Assembly (NCBI GenBank): GCA_020635825.1
Contig: JACJZA010000018.1
Span: forward strand, 1-58,287
DNA from: Flavobacteriales bacterium
GTDB lineage: Bacteria; Bacteroidota; Bacteroidia; Flavobacteriales_E; Vicingaceae
Direction: 5' to 3'
Length of the DNA stretch: 58,287 nt
In this document: positions 8,063-15,866 of the stretch, piece after piece
Layout of the letters: the number at the start of each line of letters is the position of its first letter
Position numbering within the stretch: the stretch's first letter is position 1
Notes under the pieces: generated by a model
Databases searched by the model: none
What the model was told of the DNA's origin: nothing
Seen by the model: the letters and a program-made list of their open reading frames with translations, nothing else
Made by a program: the position numbers and the translations under genes

Positions 8063-9535
8063 TTAGTAAGCTTTGGCAAACACAACCCTTTGTGAAGATG
8101 AGTTTTGAGTTAAAATGCATTTACCTTCTTCTTTTTTATTATTTAAAGGAATGCATCTAATGGTTGCTTTGGTTAAATCTTTTATTTTTTCTTCTGTTTC
8201 AGCACTTCCATCCCAATGGGCTAATACAAATCCACCTTTATTGATTAGTTTTTCAAATTCTTCCCAACTATCAGCTTTAAAAGTATTATCTTCTCTGTGG
8301 TCAAGTGCTTTTTGGTAGAGATTCTTTTGAATGTTTTCCAATAAGTGTTCTACTTTATTTGCAATATCTTTTTGTTGAAGCACTTCTTTTTCTTTCGTGT
8401 CTCTTCTTGCAACTTCAACAGTTCCATTTTCCATATCTCTTGGGCCTATAGCAATTCTAACAGGAACACCTTTGAATTCGTATTCAGCAAATTTAAACCC
8501 TGGTTTATGAGTATCTCTATCATCGTACTTAACAGAAATGCTTTTTGCTTCTAATTCAGCTTTCATTTTTAAAGCTTGCTCAGAAATTTGAGCCAATTGT
8601 TCTTCTCCTTTATAAATAGGAACAATAACCACTTGAATAGGTGCTAAATTTGGAGGTAAAACTAATCCTTCATCATCAGAGTGGGTCATGATTAGAGCAC
8701 CCATCAAACGAGTGGAAACACCCCAAGAGGTAGCCCAAACAAATTCCTGTTTTCCCTCTTTTGTCGCGAATTTGACATCAAAAGCTTTAGCAAAATTTTG
8801 CCCTAAAAAATGTGATGTTCCTGCTTGTAATGCCTTTCCGTCTTGCATCATAGCTTCAATGCAATAGGTTTCTAATGCTCCGGCGAAGCGTTCACTTGGA
8901 GTTTTAAATCCTTTAATCACCGGCATAGCCATAAAACTTTCTGCAAACTTTGCATAAACATCTAGCATTTTTTCTGTCTCTTCAATTGCTTCTTCTTTGG
9001 TAGAATGGGCAGTATGACCTTCTTGCCACAAAAATTCTGCTGTTCTTAGAAACAATCTAGTTCTCATTTCCCATCTAACTACATTTGCCCATTGATTCAC
9101 CAAAATAGGTAAATCTCTATAGCTTTGTATCCACCCTTTGTAAGTGTTCCAAATAATGGTTTCAGAGGTTGGTCTTACAATTAATTCTTCTTCTAATTTA
9201 GCATCAGGATCTACAACAACACCACTTCCGTCTTCGGCGTTTTTTAAACGATAATGGGTTACCACAGCACATTCTTTAGCAAATCCTTCAACATGGTCGG
9301 CTTCTTTACTTAAGTAAGATTTAGGAATAAACAATGGAAAGTAAGCATTTACATGTCCTGTTTCTTTAAACATTTTATCTAATTGTGCTTGCATTTTTTC
9401 CCATATAGCATAACCATAAGGTTTAATGACCATGCAACCTCTTACTGCTGAATGTTCTGCTAAATCTGCTTTAACAACTAATTCGTTGTACCACTGTGAA
9501 TAATCTTCACTTCTTGATGTAAAATCTTTCGCCAT
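8063..9535 (-). CDS. proS: Prolyl-tRNA synthetase, archaeal/eukaryote-like type
   Basis: 490-residue class II aminoacyl-tRNA synthetase that charges tRNA-Pro. It lacks the large editing insertion of the long bacterial type and matches the short form with a C-terminal zinc-like domain. Visible motifs include RPTSETIIWNTYKGWIQSYR, then WEMRTRLFLRTAEFLWQEGHTAH (motif 2 region), and GTSHFLGQNF with STRLMGALIMTHSDDEGLVLPP (motif 3 region). The protein ends in Tyr, as is common in this form. It is the first gene of a minus-strand pair. The 95 bases upstream separate it from a divergent secreted-protein gene. Confidence 0.96.
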   Translation of the reverse strand: MAKDFTSRSEDYSQWYNELVVKADLAEHSAVRGCMVIKPYGYAIWEKMQAQLDKMFKETGHVNAYFPLFIPKSYLSKEADHVEGFAKECAVVTHYRLKNAEDGSGVVVDPDAKLEEELIVRPTSETIIWNTYKGWIQSYRDLPILVNQWANVVRWEMRTRLFLRTAEFLWQEGHTAHSTKEEAIEETEKMLDVYAKFAESFMAMPVIKGFKTPSERFAGALETYCIEAMMQDGKALQAGTSHFLGQNFAKAFDVKFATKEGKQEFVWATSWGVSTRLMGALIMTHSDDEGLVLPPNLAPIQVVIVPIYKGEEQLAQISEQALKMKAELEAKSISVKYDDRDTHKPGFKFAEYEFKGVPVRIAIGPRDMENGTVEVARRDTKEKEVLQQKDIANKVEHLLENIQKNLYQKALDHREDNTFKADSWEEFEKLINKGGFVLAHWDGSAETEEKIKDLTKATIRCIPLNNKKEEGKCILTQNSSSQRVVFAKAY

Positions 9536-9630
9536 TTATTTTAGGTATAATTATTGATGCTCAGGAGCAAAAATCTTAACTTTAAAGAGGGTAAAATTAA
9601 TTGAAATTTTAACAAACATCTAACTTAACT

Positions 9631-9978
9631 ATGAAAACAATTCAGATAATAGCAGTAATAGTTTTTTCCCTTGTATCAACTAATGTAGCTTTTGCTCAGG
9701 ATGAATTCTATAATGAAGACCCTAAAAATCAAAGTTCTGAACTAGTAAATGAGAAAGAAATGGTTAATGAAGAAAATTATTCTACTTATAAAACCGAGAA
9801 TGATTTTAATGAAAATGAGAATGAAGTGATAAAAAATGAAAATTACATTAAAGAAGATAATAATGAAGGGGAAGAAAGGAAAAGACGTAGAAGGCAAGCA
9901 AATACTGAGTTTGTTGCTGAAATAATGGTAGATGTATTTATTAATACGGTATTTATTATTGCTGCTTTTTGGCAATAG
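9631..9978 (+). CDS. Exported or membrane-tethered acidic protein
   Basis: 115 residues. A signal peptide (MKTIQIIAVIVFSLVSTNVAFAQ) is followed by DEFYNEDPKN and a long stretch rich in Asn and Glu, then a basic patch ERKRRRRQ near residue 83 and a hydrophobic C-terminal segment of about 20 residues that could sit in a membrane. I do not recognise the family. The start of the mature part (AQDEFY, later ENYST) resembles that of the next gene (AQDDFY, DDYST), so the two may be related. It lies 86 bases upstream of that gene in the same direction. Confidence 0.65.
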   Translation: MKTIQIIAVIVFSLVSTNVAFAQDEFYNEDPKNQSSELVNEKEMVNEENYSTYKTENDFNENENEVIKNENYIKEDNNEGEERKRRRRQANTEFVAEIMVDVFINTVFIIAAFWQ

Positions 9979-10054
9979 ATTTTTGGCACAGAAGTTGTTG
10001 TTGGAATAATGAGTAAATATTTTAACAGTTTCTTAACAATTGCTCATTAAAAAT

Positions 10055-10059
10055 GGAGG
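10055..10059 (+). promoter_or_regulatory. Shine-Dalgarno GGAGG fixing the start at 10065
   Basis: GGAGG lies 5 bases before ATG 10065. Such a site is rare in Bacteroidota genes and supports this start over the in-frame ATG at 10053, which overlaps the site and would add four residues ahead of the signal peptide. Confidence 0.55.
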
Positions 10060-10064
10060 TTACT

Positions 10065-11387
10065 ATGAAAACACAAAAATTAATATTAGGAACATTGGTG
10101 TCGGTTTTGGCAATTGGCCACACATTTGCCCAAGATGATTTTTACCCGACCAATAAAAAGAAAAAACAAGAAGTTAATACAGTTTCTGAACCTGTAGAAG
10201 AGGTAATTTCTGATGATGATTATTCTACTGCGACTGATTATTATTATGAAAGTATTGAAAAACAAAAGCAGGAAGAATACAATCAAAGAATGGGCATTAC
10301 AGACAGTACTACCTATTATGAAGATGAAGAGGGCAATGTAAGAATAACTAATAATTATTACAATGGTAATAATTATGATTTTGATAATGAGTATTATGAT
10401 TACGAATATACTTCAAGAATAAGAAGATTTCACAGACCTTATACAGGTTATGGATATTATGATAACTGTTATACCAATTACTATTGGTACGATTATAATC
10501 CTTATAATTATGGTGTAAGTATCTATACTAGTTATGGTTGGTGGTATCCTCGTCCATGGGGTTGGAATGTGGGTTGGTCTTGGAATAGCGGTTGGTATGG
10601 TGGCTGGTCTTGGGGCTGGGGCTGGAATTATGGCTGGGGTTGGAATAGACCTTGGGGGTATTATGGAAGTTCATACTGGGCTGGGTATAATCATGGATAT
10701 TATGATGGTTTTTATGCCAGTAATTATTACAATAGTTATGATAGAAACAGTTATTATTATGGTCATAGAGGTGGAAGGTCTAGTACTTCGGGTTATGGAA
10801 GTGGAACCAGACCAAGTAATTCTTCGGTTGTAAGTTCAAATGGTGTTACAAATAATTTAGGTAGACCAAAGACATTTGGAGAAAAATATGAAGCTGCAGT
10901 AAGAAGTAATTCACTTAATAATAGTAGTGTTAATGGGGTGAAACCAAGATCTACTAACAATCCTGCATCTATTAATACTACTAAACCACGTACAACTGTT
11001 TCGGGCGGGACGAATGTTGGGACAGTAAAACCTAGAACTGGAAATAATCCTACTTCTATATCTACTCCCAAACCAAGAACTAATACCGGAATAGATAATG
11101 TAAGTACACCTAAACCAAGAACATCTTCGGGTAATGTTGGGACTTCTAAACCTAGAAATGTTTATCAAGGTGGTAACACTAATCAGAATAACAATAATTA
11201 TTCTAGACCAAAATCTATGGATAAACCAAGAACTTATACTAAGCCTTCAACCCAACCTTCATATAATAAGCCTAGAACAAGTTCTCCTTCGTACTCGAAA
11301 CCAAGTAATTCATATAACCGTCCATCTGGTGGTGGAGGTTATAATAGGGGAGGGAGCTCAGTTGGAGGAAGTAGAAAGCCTAGATAA
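10065..11387 (+). CDS. Secreted Trp/Gly/Tyr-rich protein with KPR repeats
   Basis: 440 residues. A signal peptide (MKTQKLILGTLVSVLAIGHTFAQ) is followed by an acidic, Tyr-rich region up to about residue 130. A segment of about 75 residues dominated by Trp, Gly and Tyr follows (YGWWYPRPWGW, WSWGWGWNYGWGW). The last 200 residues are Ser/Asn/Thr-rich with at least ten spaced Lys-Pro-Arg motifs (KPRST, KPRTT, KPRTG, KPRTN, KPRTS). This composition suggests an extracellular or outer-surface low-complexity protein, not an enzyme. The gene lies between a relative (9631) and a FadL-type porin 28 bases downstream. Function unknown. Confidence 0.8.
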   Translation: MKTQKLILGTLVSVLAIGHTFAQDDFYPTNKKKKQEVNTVSEPVEEVISDDDYSTATDYYYESIEKQKQEEYNQRMGITDSTTYYEDEEGNVRITNNYYNGNNYDFDNEYYDYEYTSRIRRFHRPYTGYGYYDNCYTNYYWYDYNPYNYGVSIYTSYGWWYPRPWGWNVGWSWNSGWYGGWSWGWGWNYGWGWNRPWGYYGSSYWAGYNHGYYDGFYASNYYNSYDRNSYYYGHRGGRSSTSGYGSGTRPSNSSVVSSNGVTNNLGRPKTFGEKYEAAVRSNSLNNSSVNGVKPRSTNNPASINTTKPRTTVSGGTNVGTVKPRTGNNPTSISTPKPRTNTGIDNVSTPKPRTSSGNVGTSKPRNVYQGGNTNQNNNNYSRPKSMDKPRTYTKPSTQPSYNKPRTSSPSYSKPSNSYNRPSGGGGYNRGGSSVGGSRKPR

Positions 11388-11415
11388 TTTATTTAGATAA
11401 GTAAAATTTAAGAAA

Positions 11416-12882
11416 ATGAAAAAAATAGCTGCTATAGTTTCTGTGCTTATTGGGGTAAATTACGCTTCAGCTCAGAATGAGTTTGATGCATTAAGATATT
11501 CAAATGTAGAATTTTTTGGTGATGCTAGATTTAATGCAATGGGTGGTTCGTTTGGAGCATTGGGAGCAAATATGTCCTCAATAAGTGTAAATCCGGGTGG
11601 TATCGGGGTTTATAAAAGTTCAGATATTTCGTTTACACCGGCATTTTTCTATAATTATTCAGAAAGCAAAGCAGATGGAAATACTGTTTCAGATGGAAGG
11701 TTGAATTTTCATTTTTCCAATGTAGGTTTTGTGGGTAATTTTAATTCGTCTGGAAATTGGGAATCGCTGAGTTTTGGTATGGGGTATAATCGTACCGGAA
11801 ATTATAGTAGCAGTATATCAATTAATAGTAAGACAGACAACACTTCTTTAATTCAATATACAGATGAACTAAACGCTAATGGAGGTACTTATGATGCAGA
11901 TATTGAGTATTTATATCCATTCTCTTCTAATTTGGCTTACCAGACCTACTTGGTAAATCCTATTATTGGGGATTCTTTACAATATGATAATGTTTTTAAA
12001 GATTCAAAAAATATCAATCAGGTTACTTCTTATGAAACAAAAGGTGGTTCGGGTGAGATGTTTTTTGCTTTCGGTGGAAATTATAATGATAAACTATTTA
12101 TAGGTGGATCAATGGGAATCCCAACAGTGAGATATGTTTATGATAGAAATTATACAGAAACAGTAGCTGACAATGATACGATGTCTCAATTTAAATCCTT
12201 TTCGGTTCATGATTATGTGAAAACTACTGGAGCGGGTTTCAATTTTAAATTAGGTATGATTTATAAAGTTCATGACTGGGTTCGATTAGGAGTGGCTTTT
12301 CATACCCCTACTATTTATGGGATGTCTGATAGTTATGAAACAAGTATGAGTTCGCAAATGAAAGACGGAACCAAATTTGATTATACTACACCTTTTGGGC
12401 AGTACGATTATATGGTAACTACCCCTTATAGAATGATTAGTAGTATTGCTTTTATTATGGGTAGTCATGGCGTAATTAATGCCGATTATGAGATTGTGGA
12501 TTATTCTACGGCTCGATTAAAAAGAGATATTTCTTATGGAAGTGATGGGTATAATTTCTCAATGGAAAATGATAACATCAGAAATAATTTTGTGATGACT
12601 CAAAATGTTAGAGTAGGAACTGAGTGGAGAGTAGATCCATTTAGAATTAGAGCTGGATATAGATATCAAGGAGATCCTATAAAAAACTCATTTAATGCAG
12701 ATTATAGTTCAAGTACTTATTCGCTTGGTTTTGGGATAAAAGAAGAAGAATACTATTTTGATATTGCCTATGCTTTAAAAATGTATCAAAATCAAACCAT
12801 TATTGATGGGTATTTAGGTGATTTTGCCGTGACAGAAATGAGAGATCACTATTTGACCTTTACACTAGGCTTTAGATTTTAG
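11416..12882 (+). CDS. OmpP1/FadL family outer-membrane transport protein
   Basis: 488 residues with a signal peptide ending at ASAQ. The mature start (NEFDALRYSNVEFFGDARFNAMGGSFGALGANMSSISVNPGGIG) is the typical N-terminal hatch of Bacteroidota OmpP1/FadL proteins, with NPGGIG marking the plug. The remainder is beta-barrel sequence with alternating aromatic residues and a C-terminal strand ending in F (LTFTLGFRF). FadL proteins move hydrophobic compounds across the outer membrane, but the substrate here is unknown. The last 11 bases overlap the convergent gene at 12872. Confidence 0.88.
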   Translation: MKKIAAIVSVLIGVNYASAQNEFDALRYSNVEFFGDARFNAMGGSFGALGANMSSISVNPGGIGVYKSSDISFTPAFFYNYSESKADGNTVSDGRLNFHFSNVGFVGNFNSSGNWESLSFGMGYNRTGNYSSSISINSKTDNTSLIQYTDELNANGGTYDADIEYLYPFSSNLAYQTYLVNPIIGDSLQYDNVFKDSKNINQVTSYETKGGSGEMFFAFGGNYNDKLFIGGSMGIPTVRYVYDRNYTETVADNDTMSQFKSFSVHDYVKTTGAGFNFKLGMIYKVHDWVRLGVAFHTPTIYGMSDSYETSMSSQMKDGTKFDYTTPFGQYDYMVTTPYRMISSIAFIMGSHGVINADYEIVDYSTARLKRDISYGSDGYNFSMENDNIRNNFVMTQNVRVGTEWRVDPFRIRAGYRYQGDPIKNSFNADYSSSTYSLGFGIKEEEYYFDIAYALKMYQNQTIIDGYLGDFAVTEMRDHYLTFTLGFRF

Positions 12883-13207
12883 AATGTAAATAGCCCATTA
12901 TAATAAAAGCCAATACCAATAAAGCAAAAACCATCAAAACCCATCTTAGTATTTTATTAGAAAAGATGGGTTTTCTATATTTGGCACTTACTAAATAATT
13001 TAGTTTTTCAACTTTTTTTAAGTCGCTGTTTTTTATTCCAAAAAAATATATTGTTCGATCTTCTTGAATCTCATCTTCTGATTCAAACCAAATTGATTCT
13101 TCCAATAATAAAGATTTAAAAAAGTCAGCTCGATCTTGATGGTAGAAGTGAAAAACAGTATATGTCTTTCTTGTAGGATGTTCTTTGTAGTTCGTAATAT
13201 TGAACAT
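12872..13207 (-). CDS. Small protein with C-terminal membrane anchor
   Basis: 111 residues. The first 80 are soluble and charged (YTVFHFYHQDRADFFKSLLLEESIWFESEDE), and the last 28 form one hydrophobic helix (WVLMVFALLVLAFIIMGYL) followed by a short basic end, giving a tail-anchored layout. I do not recognise a named family. The soluble part could be a small ferredoxin-like domain. It starts 1 base after the stop of the M23 peptidase gene and is likely translated from the same message. Confidence 0.7.
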   Translation of the reverse strand: MFNITNYKEHPTRKTYTVFHFYHQDRADFFKSLLLEESIWFESEDEIQEDRTIYFFGIKNSDLKKVEKLNYLVSAKYRKPIFSNKILRWVLMVFALLVLAFIIMGYLHSKI

Positions 13208-13208
13208 T

Positions 13209-14228
13209 TTAGTTGATTCTCAGTTTTCGGCCAACTATTAAAACACTATTTCTTTTCATTCCGTTTAACTCACATAACTCTTTCACAGAAATCCCATACC
13301 TGTCAGCAATTTTATACATAAAATCACCACGCTGAATAGTGTGGTATTCTACTCCCAAAGGAAGAGCCGTATAGCTGTATTTTTGTTTAATTAGTTTTAA
13401 AGAATCGCTAATCAGTTCATTTTTCTTGAAAGAAATTAAATGTTTTGGGTTTAATGGTTTTCCTTTAAATCGAACTTCAAAATGCAAATGACTACCAGTT
13501 GAATGACCAGAACTTCCTCCTAAGCCAATTAATTGTCCAGCCTCCACAATGTCACCAGATTTTACTTTTAAACGATGTAAATGAGCATAAAGAGTTTCAA
13601 GCCCATTGTAATGTCTTATCACTACTACTCTGCCGTATCCGGGATGATAAAGAGCAACCCTTACCATTCCATCAAAAGCAGCTACAACAGGGTCCCAAAC
13701 TTGAAGATCTAAGTCAATTCCATTGTGATTTTTTCCGTCTCTCCATCCAAAATTCGAAGTAACAACCGGATCATGTATCGGGTTTACGAAGTTGCAGAAA
13801 TTTGCAGTATCAGTAAGTGTAAGAATTAAAGAAGTATCATTTTCTGAAATAGAATTATCATAAGGAAGAATTGATTTTGTGTCCCAATTTCCATACATAG
13901 AATTAGAAGGAATTGGGGAATCCTCATAATAATTGGTTAAAGAAACATAAAAATCGTGCTCCAATAATCTACTTTCTGCATAATCATTAAGCTCACGAAT
14001 CAAACTTTTTGGAACGTCTTTTTGGTCAAGCAAAGAGTCAATTAAATTGATAATTTCATTACCTGATAAAGAAGAAAGATTATTATATAATGGGTTTTTT
14101 GGAGTGATGACCAAAGCCGAAACGGTATCTTTTTTAGTTTTATTCTCTTCATTATTATTAGCATAAGCTAATTGAGTGAAGCATACAACTAACAAAAAAT
14201 GAAATAGTATATTTTTAAAATAATCCAT
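13209..14228 (-). CDS. M23 family metallopeptidase with C-terminal LysM
   Basis: 339 residues from ATG 14228, which starts a signal peptide (MDYFKNILFHFLLVVCFTQLAYA). A longer reading from 14297 adds 23 residues that spoil the signal. The peptidase domain lies at about residues 155-265, with SNFGWRDGKNHNGIDLDL, YAHLHRL and HLHFEVR giving the zinc ligands and catalytic His of LytM-type endopeptidases. Residues about 293-338 form a LysM domain (HTIQRGDFMYKIADRYGIS) that binds peptidoglycan. It probably trims cell-wall cross-links in the periplasm. A small membrane protein gene follows. Confidence 0.92.
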   Translation of the reverse strand: MDYFKNILFHFLLVVCFTQLAYANNNEENKTKKDTVSALVITPKNPLYNNLSSLSGNEIINLIDSLLDQKDVPKSLIRELNDYAESRLLEHDFYVSLTNYYEDSPIPSNSMYGNWDTKSILPYDNSISENDTSLILTLTDTANFCNFVNPIHDPVVTSNFGWRDGKNHNGIDLDLQVWDPVVAAFDGMVRVALYHPGYGRVVVIRHYNGLETLYAHLHRLKVKSGDIVEAGQLIGLGGSSGHSTGSHLHFEVRFKGKPLNPKHLISFKKNELISDSLKLIKQKYSYTALPLGVEYHTIQRGDFMYKIADRYGISVKELCELNGMKRNSVLIVGRKLRIN

Positions 14229-14305
14229 TTTTTTAAAATTGGGGTGACCAATATAGCAAAAAATCACATTAACCAAAAATAACTCTATCATTTCCACAAT
14301 TATTG

Positions 14306-14335
14306 TTGTGTTCTTTAATATAAATTTTACCTTTA
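14306..14335 (+). promoter_or_regulatory. Probable promoter of the SRPBCC-GyrI gene
   Basis: TTG (14306-14308), a 19-base spacer and TACCTTTA (14328-14335) match the Bacteroidota consensus at all but the last base of the -7 box. The start codon at 14357 lies 21 bases after it. Confidence 0.4.
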
Positions 14336-14356
14336 TGTATTCTTAATTTTTGGTGA

Positions 14357-15367
14357 ATGAATTTCTTAAAACGCTTTTTATTAGTTGTCTCAATATTTTG
14401 TATCCTAATTTTTATTGTGTCACTATTTCTTCCATCAAGTCTTAAAATTGAAAGAAGCAATTTAATTAATAGTAGAGCAAGTTTAATTTTTAAGCAAATA
14501 AATGATTTAAAAAAGTGGAAAGAGTGGTCGGTTTGGGGACAAAAGGATATTACTATATATAAAGATGATGCTTTCAGTAATCCTTCTTCAGGGGAAGGAG
14601 CCCAATTTCATTGGGAAAGTGAAAACGAAGATGTTGGAGAGGGGTTTATGAAAATTACCAAGTCAATTACCAATAAGCAAATAGATTATGTTGTAGATTT
14701 TGGAATGGGAGAAACCCAAGGGAGTATGACATTGTTAGAGAAGGACGATAATGTCGAAGTGATTTGGAGTTTTTATGTTGATTTTGGATTCAATCCAATT
14801 TCTAAGTTCTTTGGTTTGTTTATGGAAGATTATATTATAAAAGATTATGATCAAGGATTGAAGAATTTAAAATCTTATGTAGAAAGTCTTCCTCAAATTG
14901 ATGGTTCTAAAGTTGAGGTAAAAAGATTAGATAAAATTCAATGGTATTTATCTGTCAGAGATACTATTAATCAGATGCAGATGAATAACATACATGGAAA
15001 GTTATATCAGGAAATTTCTGAATTTATGGAAGGGCAAAATATAAAATCTGTTTCTGCACCTATTATGTTTTATCATTTCTGGTCTGATTCAATTATAGAT
15101 ATTGAGGCCGGAATACCTTTAAAAGATTCAATTTTTGTAGAAAATGCTAGAATTAAATTGAATAAAATTGATACGGGAAATGTATTGACAGCTTCACATT
15201 TTGGGCCTTATGAAAGGCTTCCTGAAACGTATTATAGTATAAATGAGTGGATGCGAAAAAATGAAGTAGAAGTGATTGGTGCTCCTTGGGAGGTCTATAT
15301 TACTGATCCGGCAGTTGAGTCGAATCCTCAAAAATGGGAAACACAAATATTTTTCCCTATAAATTAA
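14357..15367 (+). CDS. SRPBCC domain fused to GyrI-like domain, membrane-anchored
   Basis: 336 residues. An N-terminal hydrophobic helix (residues about 5-27) probably tethers the protein. Residues 30-180 resemble an SRPBCC/polyketide-cyclase fold (INDLKKWKEWSVW, a common SRPBCC start). Residues about 185-336 resemble the GyrI/AraC effector-binding fold, ending in a typical strand W-E-x-x-I-F-F-P-I. Both folds bind small hydrophobic ligands. I recall this fusion in other Bacteroidota, but its ligand is unknown. The gene is divergent from the M23 peptidase and is followed by a small secreted protein. Confidence 0.8.
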   Translation: MNFLKRFLLVVSIFCILIFIVSLFLPSSLKIERSNLINSRASLIFKQINDLKKWKEWSVWGQKDITIYKDDAFSNPSSGEGAQFHWESENEDVGEGFMKITKSITNKQIDYVVDFGMGETQGSMTLLEKDDNVEVIWSFYVDFGFNPISKFFGLFMEDYIIKDYDQGLKNLKSYVESLPQIDGSKVEVKRLDKIQWYLSVRDTINQMQMNNIHGKLYQEISEFMEGQNIKSVSAPIMFYHFWSDSIIDIEAGIPLKDSIFVENARIKLNKIDTGNVLTASHFGPYERLPETYYSINEWMRKNEVEVIGAPWEVYITDPAVESNPQKWETQIFFPIN

Positions 15368-15383
15368 TTACATTTGAAATCTT

Positions 15384-15779
15384 ATGAAAATGAAAAACAT
15401 CATAAAGTCAATTACACTATTGCTAGTGTTGTTAGCTGTAACTTCTGTAGGTTATTCTCAAGATGAGAATAAAATAAATATTGTTGGCAAGTTAAAAAGT
15501 CTTACCAAAAAAGGGGATTACACTATTTTAGAAGTGAGGTTAAACAATGAGGATGAGTTTAGAACCATAGAGGGAGGGAGCTCCAGTTTAGCGCGTTTAG
15601 CTGTTTTTACTGGTAATAATGAAGGAGCTGAGGTCTTATCAAAAGGGTTTGATGGAATAAACTCTATAGTGGCTATTCTTAATGATTTGAAAGCAAATGG
15701 GTGGATTTTAAATGACGTCTATTCAATTAAGGGAGAGTCACTTATTGTTACGCATTATATTTTAGAGCGTAAGAAATAA
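15384..15779 (+). CDS. Small secreted hypothetical protein
   Basis: 131 residues with a signal peptide ending near VTSVGYSQ. The mature part is about 105 residues of mixed alpha/beta sequence with no cysteines. I do not recognise it with certainty. The layout (INIVGKLKSLTKKGDYTILEV, then LNDLKANGWILNDVYS) resembles small periplasmic proteins of unknown function. The start could be the first or second Met (15384 or 15390). It lies 16 bases after the SRPBCC-GyrI gene and may be co-transcribed. Confidence 0.7.
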   Translation: MKMKNIIKSITLLLVLLAVTSVGYSQDENKINIVGKLKSLTKKGDYTILEVRLNNEDEFRTIEGGSSSLARLAVFTGNNEGAEVLSKGFDGINSIVAILNDLKANGWILNDVYSIKGESLIVTHYILERKK

Positions 15780-15866
15780 TCTGTTTTTTAGGATTTCAAG
15801 ATTAAAAATACTAATCATTAACATATTGTTAATTAATTATTAATTTTAGAAATTGTAATAAAATTA

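Noticed and set aside
10534..10833. A 99-codon frame inside the Trp/Gly/Tyr-rich gene
   Set aside because: It arises from the G-rich codons in another frame; the main frame has signal peptide and regular motifs.
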